DNA from: Sphaerosporella brunnea
Lineage: Eukaryota > Ascomycota > Pezizomycetes > Pezizales > Pyronemataceae
Direction of reading: 5' to 3'
DNA: 64,000 nucleotides
Assembly: GCA_008704415.1 (NCBI GenBank)
Contig: VXIS01000022.1
Span: 124,001 to 188,000 of the forward strand
Part shown: in pieces, positions 1-9,928 of the stretch
Layout: each line of letters starts with the position of its first letter
Numbering within the stretch: position 1 is the first letter of the stretch
Made by a program: the position numbers and the translations under genes
The notes under the pieces: generated by a model
Databases searched by the model: none
Seen by the model: only the letters and a program-made list of their open reading frames with translations
What the model was told of the DNA's origin: nothing

Positions 1-780
1 CGGCGCGTGGGTGGTGGCAATGGAGAGTTTTCCGGCTCGTCGTCCTCGGCGAAGATGTCGTATCGCCGGGCAGCAACTTAGTGCCGCGGAGGCTTGATTG
101 ACTCTGCCTTGGGGATGGGAACCGTGAGACGAGCGGGCAAAAGCTGAGGACGGGGAACCTGTGCTGGAATCGGCGCGCGCACTGAGGTCATATGGCCGCG
201 ATGCTGTTCGTCGCCTTCTCTTCCTCGCTGACGCACCTTTTCCTGGTGGTCCTGGGCATGTTGGAGGCTGGGCCACGCGGTGTGTCTGTCGACCGTGCAC
301 GCACAAAGGCATTTGAGCGGTGCTTTGTCATCGTCTTTGTAGTCGACAGGGTAGTATTGAGCAGTAATAATTGTGGTGATGCGTGCGCATGTGTTTGTTG
401 CGCTGCCTATCTGCGAATTGGGGAGCCGTACACCATTGGTATTGGCACGGCATGGTTTCAGTGGGGAGGGGGGAGTTCTTTCTGGTTGTAGCGGGCTGGA
501 TGGTGGTGTAGGTGTGGGAGTTCGGATTTGGTGGCGATGAGGTGGTAGGCGAGGTATCTTTCGCGCTTTCGAGCTGACCTCCATCTGCAAGCGGCGCTGT
601 GCCGACCAACACCCCGCGCAACCCCAGGTATGCATCTCTTGACCCCCTTCGCGACGCGGCCAAGCGTTTGAACCCCAAAACGCGGGTGTGTACCCGCGGG
701 CCACCAGAAGGGGTAACACGAGGGTGCATATGGCCGACAACCTGGGGTACAACGAACACCATCGTTTGCACCCTGAACCC
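1..780. other. Upstream region without a confident gene
   Basis: A long open frame runs on the minus strand through this stretch and into the AT-hook gene (78-1088), but its composition is that of an antisense shadow. Nothing here shows a domain, splice site or promoter I would defend. The first ~80 bases could be the edge of a gene outside the window. Confidence 0.4.
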
Positions 781-791
781 ACCGGCTGGGA

Positions 792-799
792 TATAAAAG
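792..799 (+). promoter_or_regulatory. TATA box of the AT-hook gene
   Basis: TATAAAAG lies 68 nt before the ATG at 867 and is followed by a pyrimidine-rich stretch (about 810-860, repeated CATCC/CACC blocks), the usual layout of a fungal core promoter and transcription start zone. The start context CCACAATGG fits a strong initiation site. Confidence 0.7.
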
Positions 800-866
800 C
801 AACCCACATCCCACATCCCACTCCCATCATCCTCCACCCATCATCCTTCACCTTCACGCATCCACA

Positions 867-2972
867 ATGGCGAGACACAAAGCCCCCGCCATTCCGCACA
901 CCCTCGCCGCCATCCGCGCGCACAACCTCCTGTACCCTCCGCCTGGCCGAGCTGTGCCGCCGCCACAGCCCGCGCGCACCCCAAGCAACGCAGCCCCATC
1001 GCCAACTGCCGACATAGCCGCGGCGGGTTTTGCGATCGCACACCCTCAGCCCACTGGTCCTGTTTCCACGGCCACCAAGAGGGTTCATCCGGCACCCACC
1101 AACACCGCCGAGCAGCCTCCCGCAAAGAGGCAGCGTGGACGCCCTCGCAAGGGCGTTGCTGCAGCTGCCATCGCCACTGATGGTGCTGCCACTGTCATGC
1201 AGCCTGCTAACGTCTCAGATCATAACAGCCCAACCGCGGTTGGCGGTGGGGAAAACGACTACACGCAGCCATCACTGGCCGGAATGGCCTCATCCGCGCC
1301 TGCAACCGCGATCGGAGGGGCGGCAAAGAAGAAGCGAGGAAGACCGCCCAAGACCTCGCGCGGCAAAGCTGTCCACGCCACTCTCACCGCGGTGACCCAT
1401 CAGCCAGCTGCAGATGCCGCGGTGGCAGCACCGAGGCGAAACCCCGCAAGGCCGTGCAAGGCCGCTCCGCCGGCAGCAGTTTCAGCAGCAACCCCTGTCA
1501 CCGCTCCGACGTCCGCCCCGCAAATGCCGGCGTATATTCCGCAGGGACTGGGTGATGCTTCCCCAGCATCGGGCGAACACGCCCCACCAGCCGAGCGCCG
1601 ATCGTTGATAGTTGTTCTGAAGGTGCGCACCATCGTTGCTGGTGTCGCTGGCGATATATCTGGCACAGCGGCAACAACGGCGGCCACGACTGCGATGCCC
1701 GTTGAAGGCACCGCCACTGCCCAGCCGCCGACCGCCAGCACAGCCACAGCTGCACCGAAGAAGAAGCGCGGAAGACCGCCCAAGACCGCACGCGGCGAAG
1801 ATGTCCAGGCCACTGTCAGCGGGGCGACCCATCAGCCAGCTGCAGATGCCGCCGTGGCCGGACCAAGGCGAAACCCAGCAAGGTCGTGCAAGGCCGCTGA
1901 GCCGGCAGCAGTTGAAGCGGCAACCACGGCCACCGCTCAGACCTCCGCCCCGTGCGCCGCCCCGCAAATGCCAGCGTGTATTGTGCAGGCACCGGATGGA
2001 GCTTCTACAGCTTCCAATGAACACGCCCCACCCGCCGAGCGCAGGTCGCTGATCGTTGTTCTGAAGGTGCGCACCAGCGTTGGTGGTGTCGCTGGCGATA
2101 TATCCGGCACAGCGGTAGCCGACGGGATGCAAGCAACAGCGGCGGCAACGACTGCGATCCCCGTTGAAGGCACCGCCATGGCCCAGCCTCCGAACGCGAG
2201 CACAGCCACAGCTGCCCCGAGGAGGAAGCGCGGAAGACCGCGCAAGGCCGCTCGACCGGCAGCAGTTAAAGCGGCAACCCCGGCCACCGCTCCGCCCTCG
2301 GCCCCGTGCGCCGCCCCGCAAATGCCAGCACGTATTCCGCAGGCACTGGGTGATGCTTCCACAGCTTCCAATGAACACGCCCCAGCAGCCGAACGCAGGT
2401 CGCTGATCGTTGTTCTGAAGGTGCGCACCAGCGTTGGTGGTGTCGCTGGCGATATATCCGGCACAGCGGTAGCCGACGGGATGCAAGCAACAGCGGCGGC
2501 AACGACTGCGATCCCCGTTGAAGGCACCGCCATGGCCCAGCCTCCGAACGCGAGCACAGCCACAGCTGCCCCGAGGAGGAAGCGCGGAAGACCGCGCAAG
2601 GCCGCTCGACCGGCAGCAGTTAAAGCGGCAACCCCGGCCACCGCTCCGCCCTCGGCCCCGTGCGCCGCCCCGCAAATGCCAGCACGTATTCCGCAGGCAC
2701 TGGGTGATGCTTCCACAGCTTCCAATGAACACGCCCCAGCAGCCGAACGCAGGTCGCTGATAGTTGTTCTGAAGGTGCCCACCATGATGGGTGTTGTCGC
2801 TGGAGATATATCCGGCACAGCGGTAACCGACGGGATGCAAGCAACAGCGGCGGCAACGACTGCGATCCCCGTTGAAGGCACCGCCAAGGCCCAGCCGCCA
2901 ACCGCGAGCACCGCCACAGCTGCACCGAAGAGGAAGCGCGGAAGACCGCGCAAGGCCCAGGCCTTACAGTGA
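867..2972 (+). CDS. Multi-AT-hook DNA-binding protein
   Basis: A 701-aa Ala/Pro/Thr-rich, low-complexity protein. Six AT-hook cores of the form (K/R)RGRP(R/P)K are visible near residues 90, 152, 299, 462, 580 and 692. AT-hooks bind the minor groove of AT-rich DNA, so a nuclear chromatin or transcription role is inferred. Between hooks a second conserved block recurs, ERRSLIVVLKV followed by AGDISGTA, whose function I do not recognise. The architecture is therefore (hook, linker, SLIVVLKV block) repeated about five times with a period near 118 aa. The start at 867 is supported by the TATA box 68 nt upstream and a good context. The ORF ends TTACAGTGA, and GTGAGT overlapping that stop could be a splice donor, so a spliced longer C-terminus is possible. 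No enzymatic domain is present. Confidence 0.85.
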   Translation: MARHKAPAIPHTLAAIRAHNLLYPPPGRAVPPPQPARTPSNAAPSPTADIAAAGFAIAHPQPTGPVSTATKRVHPAPTNTAEQPPAKRQRGRPRKGVAAAAIATDGAATVMQPANVSDHNSPTAVGGGENDYTQPSLAGMASSAPATAIGGAAKKKRGRPPKTSRGKAVHATLTAVTHQPAADAAVAAPRRNPARPCKAAPPAAVSAATPVTAPTSAPQMPAYIPQGLGDASPASGEHAPPAERRSLIVVLKVRTIVAGVAGDISGTAATTAATTAMPVEGTATAQPPTASTATAAPKKKRGRPPKTARGEDVQATVSGATHQPAADAAVAGPRRNPARSCKAAEPAAVEAATTATAQTSAPCAAPQMPACIVQAPDGASTASNEHAPPAERRSLIVVLKVRTSVGGVAGDISGTAVADGMQATAAATTAIPVEGTAMAQPPNASTATAAPRRKRGRPRKAARPAAVKAATPATAPPSAPCAAPQMPARIPQALGDASTASNEHAPAAERRSLIVVLKVRTSVGGVAGDISGTAVADGMQATAAATTAIPVEGTAMAQPPNASTATAAPRRKRGRPRKAARPAAVKAATPATAPPSAPCAAPQMPARIPQALGDASTASNEHAPAAERRSLIVVLKVPTMMGVVAGDISGTAVTDGMQATAAATTAIPVEGTAKAQPPTASTATAAPKRKRGRPRKAQALQ
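2040..2760 (+). repeat. Exact 354-bp tandem duplication inside the AT-hook gene
   Basis: Bases 2040-2406 recur without a difference at 2394-2760, a shift of 354 bp or 118 codons, so the reading frame is kept. Diverged units of the same length lie on both sides (about 1686-2039 and 2748-2972). The perfect identity of the central pair against diverged flanking units implies very recent unequal exchange or gene conversion, or an assembly artefact. Confidence 0.95.
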
Positions 2973-3149
2973 GTGCGTAGCATCGGGAATAATTGCTGTC
3001 TAGTTTATCTGCCGCGAAATATAACTTGTACTTTGTATAACTTGCCACCGTGATGCCCCTGAAACTGTCCGTAAGCACTTGACGATTAATCCAAACATGG
3101 CTGCTTTAACACCAAATGGCCGTGCCTTTATGCCACCGGGAACAAACAG

Positions 3150-4514
3150 CTACCGTCGACACACCGGGAAACCGCTGCCATTCTGGACACGGCAGAGACC
3201 TCGGCGGTCATCGTACATGCTGAACCCCAGGGCTGGTCGATAGACGTGCCCGTCAGCAAACACCACGGTTTCCGGCAAAACAATGGGACCCACACGGCGC
3301 TGTAGTACAGCGACGAAGTGGAAGCGTACAGCCAATCCCCGCAGTGGCAAAACCGTCGCCGAAGGGGGAGCCACGGTACTGCAACGCGTCAGACTGATTG
3401 GCAATTGTCGCGCGCATGGGAACGCTGTCGGGCGTGTGCGCAATCACCGAGCTGCGAACTCGGGTGGAGACAGTCCATGTTCTCTAGATAGCGGCGGAAC
3501 CCAGGTTTCAGTTTGCTCACGCATCGCCCATGCTGACGCAGACCCTGGCTTAGGGCCAACTGCACCTTGCAGCCGGCAGCGCGTGGTTGCCACTGCGGAT
3601 CGTGCGCCAACAACGAACGGAGGGTTTCCACGGCCCCATTGGCAGCGGCGATTGTGCGGGCATCAATACACTCAAGCAACAACTGTGGCCGGCGGGTGAA
3701 GTTGCCTGCGCCCGGGGCTCCGGGGTTGCGGTTCCTCCCCTCCTGGTTGGCGTACCACTGCTCGTCGTGTCGTCACTTGAGGGAGTTGGTATGTCCGCGT
3801 TGCTTGCAGAAAAGCCGTCCTTGCGCTTGTCGCGTTTTTCCGGCAGATGTTGAAGAGCCGTCCTTGTCCTGAACCGTCCGTTTCATGGTCGCAGCATGCA
3901 CCGCAACTGCAATGAAGCTTGCGTTTGCCGAAACGTGCATCAAACTGAGTCCTGATGCTGTCAGTGCTGTTTTTTGGAACGGCATCAACAGTGTTTTGGA
4001 ACCGTTCGGAAACTAACTGTGGGTCGATCGCCAAGCTGTTGGCAGGAAGAACTGCCAGCGGCGGCGGCAGCAAAGGTGGCGGCGGAGGAGTAGGAGGTGA
4101 CCGCGGCGGAGGAGGTTGTGGTGGCGGCACACCCACCCGAACCCCGAGGTCCCAGTCCACGGTGAACACGAAGTCCGTCTGAACAGCTGCAGACCGAGGC
4201 GTTTGACGGCACCAGAAAGCTTCGCGGCTCTGCTGGCCTCTCGAAACAGGCCATGAACAGAACCTGCACACGTGCCGCTCATCCAGTGGCTGGATGTGGC
4301 GCTCAGGATATACTTCGTATAACCTGATCGTGTTGGCATTTGTTTGGCGAAGCGCCGGGCGTTTCGTTTCCTTGAACATTGCGTCACGTCCAAAGCCGGT
4401 GTTTTGTGCCAGCGGTTCTGGCGACACCCGCGCACGATGGACTGGTACAAACTGATGGGCGTCTGATGGTCGAGGCCAGTGTGCCCGATCGTGGGGCTGC
4501 ACTGGGCTGATCAA
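3150..4514 (-). pseudogene. Decayed gene, proline-rich, with a possible repeat and U-box-like remnant
   Basis: On the minus strand coding-like sequence passes through three frames. From 4514 to 3672 there is an open frame of 280 codons containing a Cys-x2-Cys pair (HVCRFCSWPV), an all-proline stretch (residues about 140-170) and a Cys cluster (CSCGACC). From 3682 to 3389 a second frame reads AAANGAVETLRSLLAHDPQW, which resembles one ankyrin-type helix pair. From 3443 to 3150 a third frame reads LPETVVFADGHVYRPALG, which weakly recalls the core of U-box domains. Frame changes near 3680 and 3420 argue for a broken gene or unrecognised introns. The domain assignments are tentative; only the existence of decayed coding sequence is reasonably supported. 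Confidence 0.35.
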
Positions 4515-4847
4515 AAAGCCGGCTGGCTGTAGGCTGCATGAGCTGTTGCTTGGGTAGGAAGAATGGGCATCATTGTTGCTTCACTGGCAATCACTCTGTA
4601 CAAACCGGCGACTCTTACATGACAAGCTGCAGCCCGCAGCAATGCAGCCGGGGCGTCTTGCCGCGCTGATCAAACACCGAGCGCCGCCGGTTCATTTCGG
4701 TAGCCGGGCTGACAGCCCGGACCTTTTGGGCCGGGTATTGCGAACACTGGTGAAGACCAGTCTCGTCGAAAATCCATTTCAGGCTCAATTTGAGCGCATG
4801 TTCTTTTCTTTTGTTCTAGAAGATAGATGAAATGGCGGATGGAGTAC

Positions 4848-5014
4848 GTGCAGGATGCTTACTACTAGTCGCGATGTTGTGGAGGATGGCAGTTCGATAG
4901 CTGGGATCTGTGGATGTTGACTCCCCTACTGCCTCATGCCGTGTTACCGCAAAGACGGGGTGATGATGTTGAGAATGCATACTGCTCGTCGTGATGTTGT
5001 GGAGGATGATGGCG
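4848..5014 (+). repeat. Two-unit diverged direct repeat
   Basis: A segment around 4852-4888 with GATGTTGTGGAGGATGG recurs about 120 bp later around 4973-5013. Nothing else was recognised between 4520 and 5113. Confidence 0.5.
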
Positions 5015-5113
5015 TGAAGAGACTCGCAGGCGCAGTGAGATCAATCACATGGTTGTTGGCGAGAAATAAGGAGTGGCGGATGCGTCAAGGTTTATGCCAA
5101 AGAGCCCTACGTG

Positions 5114-5664
5114 TAGTGCTGTGCACGGGGCGATGGGTCGGGGCGCGGGCGGGCGGGGCGCGGCGGCTTGATCGGCGTTGCACGGGGTTTGTCGAGGTAC
5201 GACGGGGAATCGCGAGGCGGCGGCGAGGTGAGGGTGGCAGTGACGGCCGATACACCTAGCAGCCCAATTGTCACCGAAGATGTCCGTCTGGCAGGGGAAT
5301 TCAAGAACACAGCGTCTCCGGTACACACCGGGCATTATGTTTCGCCGACAAAGTCCATCATCTCATGTAATAGGCAAGAATGTAGACACATATTAGACGC
5401 GTGGAACTTAGATACCTTTCGGAGGACTACAAGGTTACAAAACAATACAATATCCACCTTTCCGGGCTAAATGTCTGGTTCCAAAATCTACTCGTTGGCG
5501 TTGGGGTGGCTGGGTTTCCGACGAAGTGGCCGGGGCCGCGATGGGGCGGCCGGGTTGTCGACGGAGCGGCCGGGGCGCGGCGGGGTGGATCGGGGTCCAT
5601 CAACCCGGTTACCGCCCCGTCGCGCCCCGTGCCCCGTCGGGGTGCCCCGACCCGTACGTGTCAG
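5114..5664 (-). mobile_element. GC-rich hAT-type MITE, family E, copy 1 (degenerate right end)
   Basis: The left end TAGTGCTGTGCACGGGG matches the terminal repeat of the other four family members (7250, 58286, 59036, 60895). The interior has the family's clusters of CGGGGYG-like short repeats (5130-5230 and 5505-5650) separated by a more AT-rich insert (5330-5500). The expected right terminus ending GTGCACAGCACTA is missing; the copy stops at ACCCGTACGTG. The 8 bp to the left (CCTACGTG) resemble CGTACGTG at the right edge, which may be a damaged target duplication. No protein is encoded. Confidence 0.6.
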
Positions 5665-5874
5665 CCATGGCTTGCCACGCACACTCCGGGCTAACTCGTC
5701 GGGCTTGACCTCCCCACACCAGTTAGCAACGCGGTGAATTCCAGTAAGCCAGAATCCAGGAGTAGGGAGCAAAGCTGTGTGATTGGGGGTGGGGCAACGA
5801 GACAGTCGAGTTCAAGACATCTTTTACATACCACGTAGTGATGGAGATGAGCCGAGGTTTGGCTCGAGCCTTTT

Positions 5875-6940
5875 TTTTGTTTTTAATCATATTGTATTCG
5901 GCCGCTTGCGCCATGACAGATACCGAGAAGAGACTATGCTATCCTAACCTGGGTCACAGAAGACTCGCTACCGGAGGCTGCAGCCCTTCTAAGGGGATAG
6001 AAAAGGGGAAACGTATCAGGTCGTGTAGTCAGCAAAGTGGCAAATGAGACAGAGGTCAAGACATGAGGCTCTCATCGGACCAACAGCCAACTTTGGTCGC
6101 GCGAAGGAAATCCACGACAGCCCCCGTACATCTGTCATCCGCCAGCAAGTCAACCGCCGAAGTGGATGGCCAGCAACTCGTCCTTCCACACTGCTTGGTG
6201 GCGTCTTTGTCCGTCTTGCATAGCGCGAGCTGCTCGGATTTCGACCTCTAGCAGGCAGGAGGCTGTCGGCGCCTGATGAGCCTCAGCTGGCAAAAAGGCG
6301 ACGTGGGTGCCTTGGGGGCCTTGAAAGCGGCCGGGTCGGGCCTTCTCCGTCGTCTGTAGTACTGTTGGGGGTGCAGTGCTTGGTTTGGGACACTCCCTGT
6401 CACTGGACTTCGTTTGGCTGACTGTTGACCAATTGAGCGAAGTGAGGCGGTGTCAAGGAGGTTGGCAGCTAGAGGCTGGCTGCGGTTCATCGCTGCTTCT
6501 TGGGCGAGCTGATCCGCCAGCTCAGTGCCCGGAACGTCTTAGTGGCTCGGCACCGAGCGGTTCTGCCGCTCTCATCCCCGAGCCTTCAGGCTGTCTCTGC
6601 GCGAGCAACGCGTTGGAGCAGTGATTCGCCAGCCCAGGCGCGTCACGATGGACTGGCATTGCGCGTCGGTGATAGTCTGGCAAACGAGCCGGCTCAAGAC
6701 GAGCCCAAGGGGTCACTCGATTCGGATAGTGAGTTTTACTGTCACGCATCGCGAGTGCGAGCCAGTCCAGAGGGGACTCGAGTCAAAGCTAAAGCCGGTC
6801 GAGCGAAATCATGCTTTGAGGAGGAAGCCAGCAGTTCATGGCCATGTAAATTTTCTAATATGGTTAAGCCGTGAAGGTCAGGCCGATATGTCTGAGAGGC
6901 CCAAAGAGAAGTCCAGCGCGGCCTCGGCGTCTGAATCCTG
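5875..6940 (-). mobile_element. LINE 3' fragment (RNase H end and 3' UTR)
   Basis: In minus orientation this is the 3' kilobase of the LINE family seen at 22589-30497. It begins on the plus strand with a T-rich tract and TTTTAATCATATTGTATTC, then an imperfect copy of the family hairpin (5900-5912). The minus strand reads VPGTELADQLAQEAA, the end of an RNase H domain (family pattern VPGHxGVxGNExAD), followed by the basic linker. Several stops and frame changes are present, so it is dead. It was probably 5'-truncated at insertion, as is typical of target-primed reverse transcription. Confidence 0.75.
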
Positions 6941-7249
6941 ACCAATGGTCACTCTGAGCTGCTGCAATACTGTCCACCGCCCCCACCTCTGGTAAAACTT
7001 CTGGATCTTCGTAACCCCACTTCTCACAGCTGTTTACTTGCGTCTGCGTGAGCCAATGCTTAAGCAGCAATAGAGCACTGCTCGACTCCTCAAGGAGTGT
7101 AAGTTTGGGGAAAATCCAGCGGCCCGGGCACGGAGTTTTGATACTTACACCGAAGAGTCTCTCACATGGCACGCTCGACGCACAAACTGCGAAGTAGTCC
7201 CTGGCCATTCATGTAAGAGTGGGAAAACTGTGGTCCTTGAGCTTCCACC
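6941..7249. other. Gap: nothing recognised
   Basis: Both strands carry only short open frames here; no repeat family seen elsewhere in the window matches. Confidence 0.4.
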
Positions 7250-7571
7250 AAGTGCTGTGCACGGGGCGACGGGTCGGCGCGCGGGCGGGCGGGGCGCAAC
7301 GGGGTAGGTCGGGGCAGGGCGGGTTGTATTGGGGTGCAACGGGGAATCTTGGGGCGGCGGCGAGGTAAGACTGATGTATGTGGGGCAATGAGGGCCGGTA
7401 CAGTTCCCCGTCCAATTGGCACACATGATGTTCATCTGACAGTGTAATTCAAGAATACGGCGTCTGCGGTAGACAACCGGCTTTATGTAATATACGGGGT
7501 GGCCGAGGTGGCCGGGTTGTTGACGGCGCGGCCGGGGCGGGCCGGGGCGCCCCGACCCGTGCACAGCACTC
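7250..7571 (-). mobile_element. GC-rich hAT-type MITE, family E, copy 2
   Basis: The ends are a perfect 15-bp inverted repeat: AGTGCTGTGCACGGG at 7251-7265 and its complement at 7556-7570. The interior has G-rich short repeats on the left (7260-7370), a moderately conserved segment shared with copies 1 and 4 (7400-7495, including the complement of GTCTACCGCAGACGCCG) and a second G-rich block (7497-7555). No coding capacity was found. Flanking 8-mers do not match, so this copy may be recombinant or old. Confidence 0.8.
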
Positions 7572-8089
7572 AAAGGAGGAGTTGACCGCCTCGGTGAAGA
7601 GAAGCAAGCACCATCATTTTTACCTCATTCCGGAGTTCCCACGGCTGCGCCCACCGCCTAGAATATCATATCTATCAACAACACCGTTGGACCCGATCCG
7701 CGACATCCAGAGCACCAATAAAAACAGCGGCGTGCACGAGCCGAGCCACAGCCACACCCGAGCGCCACAACCACATCCTGCTCCACCTAAACCACTGTTC
7801 GAAAAACCTTCTCGCCCCTAATCGTATCCCGACACAACACAATCCCCTCTACGCTCGCCATCAACACACTCAACGTGCTCCATCCTCTTCGTTCCCGCAA
7901 GCTGAGGCTTGCTCAAAGTAGCTCTCTGGCGACTCCTCCACCTGCACTGATGCTAATTGTTGGTTGTAGTGCAAGGCGATGTAGCCTACCGTGCGCACCA
8001 GAACAGGGTCACTGCTACTAAGCCGTCCGTCGCCAAGCAATCTGCCGCCGAGCCGTCTGTCGCCGTGTTGCGGCCATCAAGTCACCAAC

Positions 8090-8334
8090 ATGCACATCGG
8101 AGATGCCAACTGGGGTGGAACACTTGCAGACGTGCGCACATCACTGGCGCGGAGGCCTGCTGTCTCGGGACCCTTGGAGGGCCGGCCAAAGAAGAAAACC
8201 TGTCGCACATATGGATACCTGGGACTCAACGTCGGCCAACACATGAGGGTGGTATGTTCGTTTACGTACTTGGTCAGACTCCACTGTTGCTAACAGCATT
8301 GCTAGAACCACCACAGGTACGTGTGCCGCACTAA
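8090..8334 (+). CDS. Small two-exon protein, function unknown (candidate)
   Basis: Model: exon 8090-8251, intron 8252-8316 (65 nt), exon 8317-8334, giving 59 aa. The intron has donor GTATGT, branch-like TTGCTAACA and acceptor CCACAG, all standard for fungi. Upstream, 7922-7975 looks like a 5' UTR intron (donor GTAGCT, branch TGCTAAT, acceptor TTGTAG) and 7620-7860 is C-rich with an ATAAAA element near 7722, a plausible promoter. The ATG at 8090 has context CACCAAC. The protein has a basic patch GRPKKK around residue 31-36, recalling half an AT-hook, and ends GQHMRVVRVPH. No family is recognised. The splice signals are the main support; coding potential alone would not justify the call. Confidence 0.4.
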
Positions 8335-8403
8335 TCTATTCCTATATAGAGCAGTGGTGTCGCGCTTTCCGCAGGCGTTATCCGGAGGCTCAACCCGGTG
8401 GGT

Positions 8404-9690
8404 CAACAAGAAAATTTACCCTACCAGAGACTGAGTGATTAGCTGTGATTGTGCGGCGCAGTGTGGAGCGAAGCTCTGGGATCTGGAGGGGAGCCGCAGA
8501 GGCAGGTAATAAAATGTTAAGGAATTGTATACCGTGGGGGATCAATTAGTACGAGGGCTAGCTGTAAATCAACACTTGACTTCAACCCACACATCCTCTG
8601 CCACCTTTCAATCACCCAGCTTTACGACTAGTGATGGACACAAGCCGAGCCGAGCCGAGCGATGAGGACCGCTCGAGCCAGCTCGGCTTGTTACAACATG
8701 GGCTCCTCAAGCCGAGCCGACCCTAAAAAGCTCGAGCTGTGGCTCGAGCTGCCAGACAATTTGTGATGTACGAGCCGGTAAATAAGAGGTTGCACAAAGT
8801 GACATTAGAGACGTCGCTATACTAGTATATATCCGACAGATCTGATCCGGAATCAAATCCTGCCAGCTCAGCTTCCAGATCTGCATCCATGCCCTCGGCG
8901 TCGCCGTCGTCCAGATGCTGCTGGCCATCATCATGGCCACCATCGCTAACACCATCCTGGCGTTAGCTCAGGCTAAGGACGTCTGACTGCGAGTAATTCA
9001 TGCTATGACCAGCCGGCCTACCCTTGCTCTGCCTGGCCGCCGAGTCCTCGGCTTGACGCTCGCTCTTTCCCTCATCCTCATCCTCATCCTCGCTACTGAA
9101 AGCATCCTCAACATCTCACTGTCCATCGGCAGCATCCCTGCTGTTTGTAGGCTCATTCTTATTGATGCCGTGAAGTTCTTAGTCATCGAGACTATTGAGA
9201 TTGAGCCAGCTGGTGAGCAGTACAACTGCACTGATGGGATTCCACGGAATGTTCTCGATCAACTCGCCTTGGGCCCGCACTTTTCATCTTCGCCCCGCCG
9301 ATGGGATGTCTTCTCCTGCCTAGCTAGGGACAACAAAAGGCTCGAGTCAAAGCTCGACTCGTCAGGCAACAGGCTCGAGCCGGCTCGCCTCGCTGAAGGG
9401 TCAGGCTCGGCTCGGCTCTGCTCGAGGCTCGAGCTTTCAGCTCGAGTCGGCTCGGCTTATGTCCATCACTATTTACTACCCCCATCATCGCCCCCCGTGT
9501 CTCTATCCATATATATATAGTGCAAAGTGAGCGTACGATGGATTCCACAGTGGAGCCCAGTGGCGCAACGCAGGAAACTCAAAGACATTTCCTACTACCG
9601 GCTGAGTAGTTAGATTTGATTGGGCGGCGAATTGTGGAGCGGAGCCGTCGAGGGGTTTGAGTGACAATACAGCAGAGCGGCCACGCTAGT
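8404..9690 (+). repeat. Diverged direct repeats flanking the hAT element
   Basis: About 100 bp at 8404-8520 (GACTGAGTGATTAGCTGTGA, then GTGTGGAGCGAAGC) recur in diverged form at 9575-9690 (GGCTGAGTAGTTAGATTTGA, then TTGTGGAGCGGAGC), roughly 78% identical over the best 46 bp. They bracket the insertion at 8629-9471 and may be an older duplication or the remnants of terminal repeats. Confidence 0.55.
8629..9471 (-). mobile_element. hAT-like element, family A, copy 1
   Basis: Terminal inverted repeats start TAGTGATGGACA (8629-8640) and end TGTCCATCACTA (9460-9471). The flanking 8-mers are TTTACGAC (8621-8628) and TTTACTAC (9472-9479), a 7/8 target duplication as expected for hAT transposons. 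Both ends carry clusters of CGAGCC and GCTCGAGC boxes, a common subterminal transposase-binding layout. Inside, the minus strand encodes remnants shared with the copy at 56482: ENIPWNP followed by VVLLTSWLNL, an acidic Glu/Asp segment, and the C-terminus FDSGSDLSDIY before a stop. Stops interrupt it, and no hAT dimerisation motif is visible, so it is non-autonomous. Confidence 0.85.
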
Positions 9691-9928
9691 GTACACACTG
9701 CTAGCTTTGTCGATAGTCGTGTAATGGGATGGAATTGTATTTATCCGTGCCGGTGCTCGCGGTGAAGTGAGACGGTCTTGCCTCCTCGACCCCAACCTAC
9801 TACGTCCTCTCATTACGTTACTACTTTATCCCTCTACCTCCTGTCATTACTTTACTGCGCCGTGTTTCACACACATTACGCCCTAACTGCAACGTACATA
9901 TGACTTTACATTAAGTGGCGCTGTACTG

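Noticed and set aside
318..350. Minus-strand peptide resembling a FLAG tag (DYKDDDK)
   Set aside because: One Asp short of the tag, inside a shadow frame, and no vector or linker sequence is nearby. Coincidence.
78..1088. 336-codon minus-strand open frame over the AT-hook promoter and start
   Set aside because: It is antisense to a gene with a TATA box and good start context. Its composition (Trp, Cys, Gly, Arg-rich) is typical of an antisense shadow in GC-rich DNA.
1482..2983. Long minus-strand frames antisense to the AT-hook repeats
   Set aside because: They mirror the repeat structure of the sense gene and have no promoter of their own.
4060..4150. GGC/GGA-rich Gly repeat on plus strand
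   Set aside because: The complementary frame on minus is a proline tract inside a longer frame. The plus-strand Gly reading is its shadow.
9575..9690. LTR of a retrotransposon paired with 8404-8520
   Set aside because: There is no TG...CA end, no primer binding site and no retroviral-type coding sequence between the repeats.
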